33,115 nt of DNA from Methanobacteriota archaeon (lineage in GTDB: Archaea > Thermoplasmatota > Thermoplasmata > UBA10834), in assembly GCA_020347645.1 (NCBI GenBank), contig CP070736.1, positions 687,321 through 720,435 of the forward strand, written 5' to 3'. Shown piece after piece: positions 1 through 8,397 of the stretch. The position numbers were made by a program, and so were the translations under genes. The notes beneath the pieces were generated by a model that saw only the letters and a list, made by a program, of their open reading frames with translations, was not told the origin of the DNA and ran no database searches. The stretch's first letter is position 1, and each line of letters begins with the position of its first letter.

Positions 1-159
1 ATAAGATCCATCGTCGTCTCCGGCAACAGAGCTAGCGTTCAGGCGGGCGCAGGAATCGTAGCGGACTCGATACCCGAACGCGAGTATCAGGAGACGGCGC
101 ACAAGATGGGCGCCATGCTGGAGGCGATATCATCGGCATCCAACGGTGGTAGGACATGA
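1..159 (+). CDS. trpE: Anthranilate synthase component I, C-terminal end (left-truncated)
   Basis: The first 52 codons are open from the window edge to a TGA at 157-159. They read as the extreme C-terminus of the chorismate-binding subunit of anthranilate synthase: QAGAGIVADSIPEREYQET is the conserved family motif, including the GAGIV-DS-P stretch, and is followed by the usual terminal helix (HKMGAMLEAI). The enzyme makes anthranilate from chorismate with ammonia delivered by the TrpG subunit. Its stop overlaps the trpG start by four bases (ATGA at 156-159), so the two subunits are probably co-translated. The rest of the gene and any promoter or operator for the trp operon lie outside the window. 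Confidence 0.93.
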   Translation: MRSIVVSGNRASVQAGAGIVADSIPEREYQETAHKMGAMLEAISSASNGGRT

Positions 160-731
160 CACGAATACTGATCGTAGATAACTATGACTCATTCGTATAC
201 AACATAGCCCAATACCTCGGGGAACAGGGCGCGGAAGTGTTTGTAGAGAGAAACGACTCTGCTCGACTCGACATCTATATGGGAAAAGTCGATGGGTATG
301 TTGTATCTCCTGGACCCGGCCACCCCCGGGACACGAATCGGTCGCTCGAGGTCATATCGAATGGCGGCTTTAAAAGGCCCGTTCTCGGCGTGTGTCTTGG
401 CCATCAGGCAATTGCTTTCTCCTACGGCGGTTCGATAACGAGGGCGAACCAAGTTGTCCACGGAAAGGTGTACACGATATCGCATTCACCGGATCCTCTC
501 TTCGAAGGCGTTCCTGAGAAGTTTCAGGCAACACGCTATCATTCGCTGATCGTCTCGCGGGACGGATTTCCCGACACGCTCGACATACTCGCCCAATCAG
601 ACAATGGCGAGATCATGGCTCTCAGAACGAAGGACCGTGATATGTTCGGAGTTCAGTTTCACCCCGAGTCCGTAATGACATCCCATGGCAGAACTATACT
701 AGCGAATTTCCTAAGGATGTGTGCGCGATGA
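156..731 (+). CDS. trpG: Anthranilate synthase component II, glutamine amidotransferase
   Basis: Class I glutamine amidotransferase of 191 residues, the normal length for a stand-alone TrpG. It hydrolyses glutamine and passes ammonia to TrpE. Visible landmarks are the oxyanion loop SPGPGHP (51-57), the nucleophile Cys80 in GVCLGHQ, and the rest of the triad, His169 and Glu171, in GVQFHPES. The ATG at 156 overlaps the trpE stop by four bases, and its own TGA (729-731) overlaps the next start in the same way. The close homologue PabA (folate synthesis) is the main alternative, but the trp gene context settles the role. Confidence 0.96.
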   Translation: MTRILIVDNYDSFVYNIAQYLGEQGAEVFVERNDSARLDIYMGKVDGYVVSPGPGHPRDTNRSLEVISNGGFKRPVLGVCLGHQAIAFSYGGSITRANQVVHGKVYTISHSPDPLFEGVPEKFQATRYHSLIVSRDGFPDTLDILAQSDNGEIMALRTKDRDMFGVQFHPESVMTSHGRTILANFLRMCAR

Positions 732-2689
732 TACAGGAAGGCATACGGCTTGCAGTCGAGGGCAGAGACCTCTCATCAGACGCGGCAAGCGAAATCATGG
801 AGGAGATGATGTCAGGCTCGGCTTCTCCGAGCCAGGTCGCATCTTTCCTGACAGCCATGCGTATGAAGGGAGAGACAAAGGACGAGCTTCTCGGATTCGT
901 GAGGACCATGCGCTCGCGAGCAGGCAAGGTGCGAGCTCCGGATGGAGCCGTCGACATGTGCGGAACGGGAGGGGACGGAGTCAACACCTTCAACATAAGC
1001 ACTGCCGCCTCCTTCGTTGTAGCGGCAACAGGTGTTCCTGTCGCAAAGCATGGCAACAAGGCCGTATCAAGCAGATCGGGATCTGCCGACATGTTGTCAG
1101 CAATGGGCATACCGATAGACCTCGGACGCGATTCTGTCGAAAGATGCTTGCATGATACCCGCATCGGATTCATGTTCGCCCCAGAGTTCCACAAATCCAT
1201 GAGGAACGTCATGCGCACAAGACGGGAGATGGGTGTGCGCACCTTCTTCAACATCCTGGGACCCATGGCTAACCCAGCCTCTGTGAAACGTCAGCTAATT
1301 GGAGTTTACGACCCGAAGGTAGCTCCTACCATGGCAGAGGTTCTGGGAGAACTAGGGGCTGAGCATGCCATGATAGTCCACGGGAGCGGCATGGACGAGC
1401 TGACGAACCTTGGCCCGACCGAAGTCACCGAACTTCGTGAAGGGAATATCGTCCGATACGACCTTTCTCCTGGAGAGTTCAGCCTTGATATCGCAGAGCC
1501 TCGCGAGATTGAAGGGGGGTCTGCACTGGACAATGCCCGGACTACGCTGAGCATCCTCAGGGGGGAGAAGTCTCACCGATCAGACATCGTCGCGCTGAAC
1601 TCTGCGGCTGCGCTGTACGTCGCTGGAAAGGTTGAGGACATTCATCAAGGCCTATCGCTCGCGCGCGAGACCATCCGAGACGGCAGTGCCCTCACCAAGC
1701 TGAAGGAGTTCCATGATGCATCCAGAAGACTGGAATCAGAGGCACAGCGCGAAGCCGACATCTCGCAGCTCCGCGGTAAACGCGTGCAACCGGAAGTCCT
1801 CATGGAGAGATGCAGCGAGATCTCCGCGGATCTGGTGGATCAAATTACCAGCACTGAGGGTGGCCCGGAAGCCATCGGAAGGCTCGATCCTGACATCATA
1901 TCGAACCCGACCGTGTTGACGGTCGTCACATTGAACCGTCTGCACAAGATCCTCACAAATCCAAGCGAACTTTCCAAAGAGACTGTTGGCAAAGGCGGAA
2001 AGCTATCGGAAGCGATTTCGGCAGCGTCCGGAATCGCGGTCATTGGCGAGTATAAGCCACGTTCGCCCTCAACATCCACCTTGGTGGTTCCGCCGGAAGT
2101 CGCAGAAACTGCGGAGGCTTATGCCGATTCGGGAGTCGCTGGCATGTCTGTGCTGGCGGAGGAGGATTATTTCGCAGGAGGAGCGACCCTTTTCCTGGAG
2201 TTCCGTTCGAAGGTCGCGATGCCGCTTCTGTTCAAGGACTTCGTGACCTGCGAGAAACAGATAGAAGTCGCCCATGATGTCGGTGCAGACGCCATCCTGC
2301 TCATTGCGAAAGCTCTTCGAGCAGAACGCATTGACGACCTCGTCAGGGCATCCGTCTCCGCTGACATCGAGCCGCTCGTTGAGGTTCACGACGAAATTGA
2401 CCTCGAAAAGGTCACTTCATGCGAATCATACGGATTGGTTGATATGATTGGAATCAACAGCAGAGATCTTAGGACGCTCGACGTGAACGTCGAGCGTGCA
2501 ATCGATATCAGGAAGAGCATTGCAGAGGACAAGCTCGTGATAGCGGAGAGCGGAATCAGATCTCCGGAGGACGTAAGGTCGCTCAGTGGTTTTGACGGTG
2601 TTCTCATCGGTTCGATGTTCATGAATTCACCAACGATAGGCCGAATCGTCGAAGAGGTCACAGCCGTCGCGAGGAGTGTGGTTCGATGA
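728..2689 (+). CDS. trpDC: Fused anthranilate phosphoribosyltransferase / indole-3-glycerol-phosphate synthase
   Basis: One uninterrupted 653-residue frame carries two enzymes. Residues 1 to about 335 are TrpD, which adds phosphoribosyl to anthranilate: the PRPP loop GTGGDG at 79-84, KHGNKAVSS at 107-115 and RTFFNILGPMANP at 171-183. Residues about 430-653 are TrpC, the indole-glycerol-phosphate synthase barrel: EYK at 441-443 (catalytic Glu and Lys), FKDF at 502-505, EVH at 552-554, GINSRD at 575-580 and ESGI at 607-610. A roughly 95-residue helical-looking, charged linker joins them. The ATG at 728 is preferred over an in-frame GTG at 719 because it gives the same ATGA four-base overlap seen at the other junctions. 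The product of the first domain must pass through TrpF before reaching the second, so the fusion joins non-consecutive steps. Confidence 0.95.
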   Translation: MIQEGIRLAVEGRDLSSDAASEIMEEMMSGSASPSQVASFLTAMRMKGETKDELLGFVRTMRSRAGKVRAPDGAVDMCGTGGDGVNTFNISTAASFVVAATGVPVAKHGNKAVSSRSGSADMLSAMGIPIDLGRDSVERCLHDTRIGFMFAPEFHKSMRNVMRTRREMGVRTFFNILGPMANPASVKRQLIGVYDPKVAPTMAEVLGELGAEHAMIVHGSGMDELTNLGPTEVTELREGNIVRYDLSPGEFSLDIAEPREIEGGSALDNARTTLSILRGEKSHRSDIVALNSAAALYVAGKVEDIHQGLSLARETIRDGSALTKLKEFHDASRRLESEAQREADISQLRGKRVQPEVLMERCSEISADLVDQITSTEGGPEAIGRLDPDIISNPTVLTVVTLNRLHKILTNPSELSKETVGKGGKLSEAISAASGIAVIGEYKPRSPSTSTLVVPPEVAETAEAYADSGVAGMSVLAEEDYFAGGATLFLEFRSKVAMPLLFKDFVTCEKQIEVAHDVGADAILLIAKALRAERIDDLVRASVSADIEPLVEVHDEIDLEKVTSCESYGLVDMIGINSRDLRTLDVNVERAIDIRKSIAEDKLVIAESGIRSPEDVRSLSGFDGVLIGSMFMNSPTIGRIVEEVTAVARSVVR

Positions 2690-3273
2690 AAGTGAAGATC
2701 TGCGGGATTACCAATCTCGCGGATGCCCAATTGTGTGAGGACGCGGGAACGGATGCCCTGGGATTCGTTCATTTCCCCAACCGCAGAAGGAGCATTCCTC
2801 TCGAAGAGATCGCTACGATTTGCCATGCGGTTGGCCCGATGGTCACCAAAGTACTAGTTTGCGCCCCTCGCGACGCCGCTGATGCTCTGGACATGGTCGA
2901 ACGCAGCTCGACTGACGCCATTCAGCTGTATTCCATGGACCACGCCTCCATGAACGACATTCGCGATCAAGGCATCAAAGTGATCAGAGCGGTCCGGCCC
3001 GTGAGGTCCGAAGCGCTCAGGTTCGCTGATGCAGCGGACGCTTTGCTGTTCGAAGAAGGCGTACCCGGCACAGGCACCAGCCATGACTACTCGCGCATAC
3101 CGGTAGGGTGTTGCTCCAGAGCGATCATAGCGGGCGGCCTAAACATAGGCAATCTAGATGATGCCAAGCGAATGGAACCATATGCCCTCGATGTCTCATC
3201 TGGCGTCGAATCTGCATCAGGAAGAAAGGATCCAGACCTCGTATCAGAGTTCGTAAGGAGGTGCAGGTTGTGA
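2686..3273 (+). CDS. trpF: Phosphoribosylanthranilate isomerase
   Basis: TrpF of 195 residues, a TIM-barrel that isomerises phosphoribosylanthranilate to CdRP, the substrate of the TrpC domain encoded just upstream. The N-terminal KVKICGITN motif holds the general base Cys6. The general acid is Asp134 in GTSHDYS. Phosphate-binding segments IIAGGLN (147-153) and LDVSSGVES (168-176) are intact. The ATG at 2686 overlaps the trpDC stop by four bases. The gene ends with TGA at 3271-3273, which overlaps the GTG start of trpB. Length and motifs are normal for the family. Confidence 0.95.
   Translation: MKVKICGITNLADAQLCEDAGTDALGFVHFPNRRRSIPLEEIATICHAVGPMVTKVLVCAPRDAADALDMVERSSTDAIQLYSMDHASMNDIRDQGIKVIRAVRPVRSEALRFADAADALLFEEGVPGTGTSHDYSRIPVGCCSRAIIAGGLNIGNLDDAKRMEPYALDVSSGVESASGRKDPDLVSEFVRRCRL
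3256..3263 (+). promoter_or_regulatory. Shine-Dalgarno sequence of trpB
   Basis: AAGGAGGT lies inside the end of trpF, six bases before GTG 3270. A competing in-frame GTG at 3261 overlaps this sequence and is therefore an unlikely start. The site decides the trpB start and keeps the four-base overlap pattern of the operon. Confidence 0.75.
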
Positions 3274-4448
3274 CAGGTGAGGGATATTTCGGCCGTTTCG
3301 GTGGATTCTACGCTCCCGAGGTCCTCGTCTATTCGCTCAAGGAGCTGCAAGCGGGCTATTCCAAACTCTCTCGCGATCCTGGCTTCAAAGAGGAACTGAA
3401 TGGACTCCTGTCGACTTACGCTGGGCGACCCACTCCGTTGTACTGCGCCAGGAGGCTCTCTGAAAAGATTGGCGGCGCGACCATCTATCTGAAGCGCGAA
3501 GACCTGGCACATACGGGATCTCACAAGATCAACAATGCTCTCGGCCAGGCATTGCTGGCCAAGAAGACGGGAAGGTCGAGGATCATAGCAGAAACCGGCG
3601 CAGGCCAGCATGGTGTTGCCACTGCTACCGTGAGCGCCTTGTTGGGATTGGATTGCGAGATATACATGGGCGAGGTGGATGTCGAGAGACAGAAACTCAA
3701 TTGCTACAGGATGAATCTCCTCGGAGCGAAGGTCAACGTTGTGAAGTCTGGCTCACGAACATTGAAGGATTCCATCAACGAGGCGATGCGCGACTACGCC
3801 TCCACGAGCGACCACACACACTATCTAATAGGCAGCGTAGTAGGGCCGCATCCGTATCCAACGATGGTTCGTGACTTTCAGTCGGTCATAGGCGCCGAGA
3901 CGAAGGACCAGATGGCATCGGCCACGGGAAAGCTCCCCGATGCTTTGGTGGCATGTGTTGGCGGAGGCAGCAACTCGATAGGGCTCTTCCATCCTTTTAT
4001 AGACGACCGGGAGGTGCAGATGTTCGGTGCCGAAGCGGCGGGCGAAGGCATCGACACCGGAAGTCACTCTGCCAGCATCGTTGCAGGCAAAGAAGGAGTG
4101 TTGCACGGTTCGAGGACACTCATACTCCAGGATGAAAACGGACAGGTCTCGGAGACTGCCTCCGTGGCAGCGGGCCTAGACTATCCAGCAGTCGGTCCAG
4201 AGCACGCTTTCCTGAATTGCATTGGAAGAGCCGCCTATACCGCCGTGACGGACCGCGAAGCCCTTTCAGCGTTCCACCTTTTATCGGAGACAGAAGGGAT
4301 CATTCCCGCCCTCGAAAGCGCCCACGCGATACATCTCGCCGCGAATGTTGCGCGCGAGTTGGGCCCCGATAAGAACGTTGTGGTGAGCCTCTCGGGCCGT
4401 GGTGACAAGGATGTGGATCAGGTGGCAAGACTCGAGGGAAAGTCATGA
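3270..4448 (+). CDS. trpB: Tryptophan synthase beta chain
   Basis: TrpB of 392 residues (TrpB1 type by length and motifs) makes tryptophan from indole and serine with pyridoxal phosphate. The cofactor lysine is Lys86 in [13 protein letters not shown], the catalytic glutamate is Glu108 in AETGAGQHG, and the phosphate of PLP is held by GGGSN (231-235). The C-terminal SLSGRGDKD signature is present. The start is taken at GTG 3270, which gives a GTGA overlap with trpF and a strong Shine-Dalgarno six bases upstream. The usual N-terminal [13 protein letters not shown] follows directly. It overlaps trpA by four bases, matching the obligate TrpA-TrpB complex. Confidence 0.96.
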   Translation: MTGEGYFGRFGGFYAPEVLVYSLKELQAGYSKLSRDPGFKEELNGLLSTYAGRPTPLYCARRLSEKIGGATIYLKREDLAHTGSHKINNALGQALLAKKTGRSRIIAETGAGQHGVATATVSALLGLDCEIYMGEVDVERQKLNCYRMNLLGAKVNVVKSGSRTLKDSINEAMRDYASTSDHTHYLIGSVVGPHPYPTMVRDFQSVIGAETKDQMASATGKLPDALVACVGGGSNSIGLFHPFIDDREVQMFGAEAAGEGIDTGSHSASIVAGKEGVLHGSRTLILQDENGQVSETASVAAGLDYPAVGPEHAFLNCIGRAAYTAVTDREALSAFHLLSETEGIIPALESAHAIHLAANVARELGPDKNVVVSLSGRGDKDVDQVARLEGKS

Positions 4449-5269
4449 GCGCGATAGCGAAGGTCTTCGAGAACCTCAAGCGCGCGGGAGACGGTGCGTA
4501 CATACCCTATGTCTGCTGCGGCGACCGCGGCACACGATTCACGACCGGGCTCGTCAAACGGCTGACGTGCGCAGGGGCGGACATCGTGGAGCTCGGACTA
4601 CCCTTCTCGGACCCATTGGCTGATGGTCCCACCATCCAGTCAGCGATGGTGAGGGCATTATCATCCGGATTCAGGACCCAGATGCTATTCGACACCATAT
4701 CGACCGTTCGGAGCGAGGATGTGAAAGTGCCGATTGTCGTCATGACATACTACAACCCGATTGTTAGGATGGGTGAAAAGGCGTTCTGCGAGAACTTGTC
4801 GAAGGTAGGGGCGGACGCGGTCCTTGCTGTCGACCTTCCCATCGAAGAGTCGAGCGAACTGGACGCTGCCGCTGCGGACAACGGCCTGGACGTCATAAAG
4901 CTCGTGGCTCCGACGACCGGTGACGAGCGGGCTAGACGCATAATGAACTCTGCGTCGGGATTCGTGTATGCGGTGTCGGTTTCTGGCGTGACCGGTGCAA
5001 AGGACAGTCTGCCGGATACCGCGCTCGCACTGCTGAAGAGACTGTCGGACATCTCCGCGATTCCAGTTGCTCTGGGGTTCGGCATATCGAATCGCAGACA
5101 GGTGATGAATGCCATGTCAGCGGGTGCGTCCGGAGTGGTGGAGGGATCTGCGCTAATCAGCATATACTCACAGTCATCCTTGGAAGAAGACGCTTTGCTC
5201 GATCTTGTGGAGAAGCACGCTAGGGAACTCAAGAACGCCACAAAGCAGACGCTCCATTGCGACGAATAG
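4445..5269 (+). CDS. trpA: Tryptophan synthase alpha chain
   Basis: TrpA of 274 residues, a TIM barrel that cleaves indole-glycerol phosphate and channels indole to TrpB. Catalytic Glu49 and Asp60 sit in [16 protein letters not shown]. Other family motifs are [18 protein letters not shown] and GFGIS, and the phosphate site is VVEGSAL near residue 233. The ATG at 4445 overlaps the trpB stop by four bases. The gene ends with TAG at 5267-5269 and closes the operon. The next start lies more than 50 bases downstream behind a possible TATA box, so the operon probably ends here. Confidence 0.96.
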   Translation: MSAIAKVFENLKRAGDGAYIPYVCCGDRGTRFTTGLVKRLTCAGADIVELGLPFSDPLADGPTIQSAMVRALSSGFRTQMLFDTISTVRSEDVKVPIVVMTYYNPIVRMGEKAFCENLSKVGADAVLAVDLPIEESSELDAAAADNGLDVIKLVAPTTGDERARRIMNSASGFVYAVSVSGVTGAKDSLPDTALALLKRLSDISAIPVALGFGISNRRQVMNAMSAGASGVVEGSALISIYSQSSLEEDALLDLVEKHARELKNATKQTLHCDE

Positions 5270-5273
5270 GAGG

Positions 5274-5285
5274 AAAATCTTAATC
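5274..5285 (+). promoter_or_regulatory. Possible TATA box for the surface-protein gene
   Basis: AAAATCTTAATC follows the trpA stop immediately and lies about 40-70 bases before the possible starts of the next gene. Its composition and spacing suit an archaeal TATA element, but the match is loose. Confidence 0.3.
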
Positions 5286-5325
5286 GTCAATAAGGCCATT
5301 CAAGCCATCGGAAACTTGGGCACCC

Positions 5326-6750
5326 ATGCCTGAGGCGAGGATGGTGATGCATGTGAAAAAAGTGCTTGTCGCCGTAGCCAGCGCGGTCATGAGCCTGCTG
5401 TTGATTACGAATGCCGGTGCGTTCCCTCCAGCTGTTTGGACCGAAGGGGACGAGGTTGAGATCTTGGGGCATTCATTTGATGAGGAATACTGGACCAACT
5501 CGTCCATGAACGCCACGAGTCCGGCAGGAGACGATTTTGAGTTTTCAGCATCGTATGTTAACGACAACGATGTCCAGGCATTCCTGTTGGCGCTGAACAA
5601 GATCGAGGATGAGAACGGCAGCGGAACGGTACCATTCCAGCTCTTTGGCATGCACTACATCACTCCAGACGGAAATGAGGTGTTTATCAGCGCTATACTC
5701 GCATTCCTGATGGTTTTCGACGACACCTACAATGGAACGGGACCTGGTCCGAACGGCCTGCCGGATCCGGGAAATGAGAACATATCGTATGTGATTCCGT
5801 TCGGAATAGGGAATGTCCTTGACGAAGAGTACCCTCCGGAAGTGGAAGTCCAGCAAGTGGAGAAGATCGGTGATGGGCACTACAGATTCGGGATGCAGTA
5901 CAGGAATCTGTACGCTTTTGTGAGCCCTAACTTGCTGGCAAGCATCATCTTCAGCACTGGCTTCCTGGCCAAGTTCAGTGAACTGACCATAAGTTATGAG
6001 ATCACCATGGATGACGAGACGGGCGAAGTCAAAGCGGAGACATGGTACACGATCGGCCAGGTTACTGAGCTCTGGGGATTATTCCTAGGAATCCCAGGAA
6101 AACTCGATGTTGAGGATCTGCCCGATACCCTTGGCCTTAGTGTGGTCCACTTCGTCACCGTATTCACATCGAAGTACCAGGGAGCCGCAGTAAACTCGAC
6201 AGGAAATACGATCGACACGAACATCAACGCGCCTATCGAGGATGACATAGTCCTGAAGGTAGGAGATGATGGCGAACGAGCGATGAAGATTGGCACCAGG
6301 GGTACCTTCGACCTCATAAACGAAAGCACGGACGATGTAGTCAAAGACGACGAGCCGGCCATGAATGCCGTCGTCGGCGCGAATCTGATGGATCTTGTTC
6401 TAGTAGCTTGGCAGTTGGGCTTTGCGGCGGGCGCAATGAGCATCTTTGCGTACGGGCTGAGTGACCATGTGCAGACGACATATGATAGCCCGCTCGACCT
6501 ATGCCAGAGGAGCCTTGTACCAGCCAACGAGGATGGATTCAATGCCCACCCCCTTTGGTACGCGGTCTCTTTTCCACAGTGGAATGGATACAGAGTGGTT
6601 CACGATCCGGTCTACACTGCATACGCGGATTTCGAAGTCTCAATCGATGATGAGGAAACCGAATTCGACCCAATGGGCTTGGTGTTGTTGGTGTCGATTG
6701 TCGCCATAGCCGTCGTTGCCATCGTTGCTGTGGCGACCAGAAAGAAGTGA
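5326..6750 (+). CDS. Membrane-anchored surface protein, unknown function
   Basis: A 474-residue protein (from ATG 5326) that I do not recognise. ATG 5341, ATG 5347 and GTG 5353 are alternative starts; the last gives the most typical signal peptide (MKKVLVAVASAVMSLLLI, cleavage near NAGA). The body is acidic, with several N-X-S/T sequons (for example NSS, NAT, NGT, NIS, NES). It ends in one strong transmembrane helix (about residues 448-470, GLVLLVSIVAIAVVAIVAVA) followed by RKK. This predicts an extracellular domain anchored by its C-terminus, with the short basic tail inside. An internal hydrophobic stretch (about 355-380) could be a second membrane segment or a buried core. It stands alone between the trp operon and an oppositely oriented gene. 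Confidence 0.75.
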   Translation: MPEARMVMHVKKVLVAVASAVMSLLLITNAGAFPPAVWTEGDEVEILGHSFDEEYWTNSSMNATSPAGDDFEFSASYVNDNDVQAFLLALNKIEDENGSGTVPFQLFGMHYITPDGNEVFISAILAFLMVFDDTYNGTGPGPNGLPDPGNENISYVIPFGIGNVLDEEYPPEVEVQQVEKIGDGHYRFGMQYRNLYAFVSPNLLASIIFSTGFLAKFSELTISYEITMDDETGEVKAETWYTIGQVTELWGLFLGIPGKLDVEDLPDTLGLSVVHFVTVFTSKYQGAAVNSTGNTIDTNINAPIEDDIVLKVGDDGERAMKIGTRGTFDLINESTDDVVKDDEPAMNAVVGANLMDLVLVAWQLGFAAGAMSIFAYGLSDHVQTTYDSPLDLCQRSLVPANEDGFNAHPLWYAVSFPQWNGYRVVHDPVYTAYADFEVSIDDEETEFDPMGLVLLVSIVAIAVVAIVAVATRKK

Positions 6751-6853
6751 GTGGGTCGCGAGGGGCGCATCGCTCCGGTGATTCGCAGATAGCATGCGGT
6801 AAAGCCATAGCGTTTCATTAGAAATCAGAGGAGGGATTCGCGATACCCGCTCA

Positions 6854-8263
6854 CTAGAATCTTTTCCAACCCGAGATTCTCTTCCGAACGTCTTTGCTGA
6901 GCAGATTCCTAGTGATTACGGTTCTGGCGGTCTTGTTGGCCAGGACTGTCCGCGCCAGCTCCCCGATGCAATCCAGACTCTTCCATGCGTCAAGATACGC
7001 TGCATAACCGCGGTTGACAGCGGCCTCCAAATCGGCCCTGGTCAGGCCGTTCAGGCTATATTCGTAGATCCTATGGTTCGTCCGCCAATCGTCGGATCCT
7101 ATCAGCCCCTCTCTCTCTAGTTCGTTCCAGATATCCGTTCCAACAAGGCAATCCAGTATGTTTATCTGGACTCCATGTGCGCGGACGTTCCTTATCAGGT
7201 CGATCGTACCGTCAATATCCTCCAAGGATTCCACAGGGGCACCGACAATGTACGATGTCACGACTATCATGCCTGCACGCTTCGCATTATCGATGGCCTT
7301 CTTGGCCTGTTCCACACTGATCATCTTTCGATAGTAATCCAGAACATGCTTCCGGGCACTCTCGACACCGAAGTAGATTACGTTGAACCCGGCTCCTCTC
7401 ATCTGTTTCATAAGATCGTACGGAGAGTTGTCCACTCTTCCCTCGCAGTAGAATTGCATCTTAATCCTTCGTTTGCGAATCATATCGCACATCTTCTCGA
7501 TTCTGCTCCTGTTGAGCGTGAGGTTGTCATCTACAAACACACAACACTCGTAACCTTCCCTGAACAGCTCTTCAAGCTCGTCGACGACGTTCTTTGGGCT
7601 GCGCGGTCTCCACGTCCTCTGTGTAAATGCAGCACACGAGCAGTAAGAGCACCTGAATGGGCACCCTCGGGAACTCGATATCGTCGTGAACTTGCCGAAG
7701 GTCAGCCTGATGTTCTCATGTAGATATCCGTAGTCGAGCTCAGGGAGAAGATCACGCGCAGGAAACGGAAGCGAATCTAGGTCATCTATCGGGGTGTTCG
7801 GATTCAGGGTGACACCGTTGTCGGCAGCAAATCCGATCCCTGGAACGTCCGAAGGAGGAACCCCCCTCTCGATGCAGTCCAGAAGTCTGGGAAACGATTC
7901 TTCGCCCTCACCTTTGACGACGAAATCCACAAACGGATAGTCTCTCAATATCTTGTCTGCAGCGAACGTGGCATGGATCCCGCCAAGCACTAGCTTTGTC
8001 TCTGGCAGCGTCTCATGCAAAGTTCTCAGGGTGTTTATTGTATCCATAAAAGTGTGTGTCGAGCAGTTCATCCCTAAGACGTCGGGCTTCTCCATCCTCG
8101 CTTTATCGACTAACTCCTCCGAGGACATGTTCTCGCAGAAAGCGTCGATAATCTTGATGTCGTCGGAGCGCTTGTCCAAGCAGGAAGAGGCGATGTAGAG
8201 AAGGCCAAGCGGCGGCCAACGCTCAGTAGTCTGTCCGGGAGGCGTGGACAATACAACCTTCAA
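6854..8263 (-). CDS. B12-binding-domain radical SAM enzyme (first copy)
   Basis: A 469-residue protein of the cobalamin-binding radical SAM class (BchE/HpnJ-like). Residues 1 to about 135 are the B12-binding Rossmann-like domain (PPLGLLYIAS, VLGGIHATF, VVKGEGEESFP). The SAM domain carries CPFRCSYC with cluster ligands Cys201, Cys205 and Cys208. Such enzymes often methylate or cyclise unreactive carbons; the substrate cannot be read from the sequence. The start is TTG 8263: GAGGTGGA lies about eight bases upstream and the protein opens with the expected MKVVLSTPPG. The stop is TAG. It lies 134 bases downstream of an MttB-family gene on the same strand, so co-transcription is possible, though a TATA-like element lies between them. 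Confidence 0.9.
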   Translation of the reverse strand: MKVVLSTPPGQTTERWPPLGLLYIASSCLDKRSDDIKIIDAFCENMSSEELVDKARMEKPDVLGMNCSTHTFMDTINTLRTLHETLPETKLVLGGIHATFAADKILRDYPFVDFVVKGEGEESFPRLLDCIERGVPPSDVPGIGFAADNGVTLNPNTPIDDLDSLPFPARDLLPELDYGYLHENIRLTFGKFTTISSSRGCPFRCSYCSCAAFTQRTWRPRSPKNVVDELEELFREGYECCVFVDDNLTLNRSRIEKMCDMIRKRRIKMQFYCEGRVDNSPYDLMKQMRGAGFNVIYFGVESARKHVLDYYRKMISVEQAKKAIDNAKRAGMIVVTSYIVGAPVESLEDIDGTIDLIRNVRAHGVQINILDCLVGTDIWNELEREGLIGSDDWRTNHRIYEYSLNGLTRADLEAAVNRGYAAYLDAWKSLDCIGELARTVLANKTARTVITRNLLSKDVRKRISGWKRF

Positions 8264-8310
8264 GCTAAATCCACCTCAACCACCAACCCCTCGCTAGATT
8301 AGAAGATTCT

Positions 8311-8323
8311 CAAAATACTTAAG
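8311..8323 (-). promoter_or_regulatory. Possible TATA box of the radical SAM gene
   Basis: On the minus strand CTTAAGTATTTTG lies about 50 bases before the TTG start of the radical SAM gene. It is A/T-rich in an otherwise mixed region and sits between the gene and the inverted repeat at 8344-8368. Confidence 0.35.
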
Positions 8324-8343
8324 ACTCGTCCCTCCAAATTCGT

Positions 8344-8368
8344 CAATTGCTGCCAAATACGGCAATTG
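8344..8368. repeat. Inverted repeat CAATTGC / GCAATTG
   Basis: Perfect 7-base arms at 8344-8350 and 8362-8368 are separated by 11 bases. The element lies 30 bases after the MttB-family stop and just upstream of the putative TATA box of the radical SAM gene. It could be an operator or a transcript-end hairpin. There is no T-run behind it, so I do not call it a terminator. Confidence 0.4.
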
Positions 8369-8397
8369 CCAACAAGCCAGGGGTCATCCTAAGAATC

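Noticed and set aside
694-1266. Antisense open frame over trpDC, and similar ones over trpA, acr3 and the corrinoid gene
   Set aside because: They are rich in Ser, Arg and Pro, typical of the mirror frame of GC-biased codons. The sense genes are certain.
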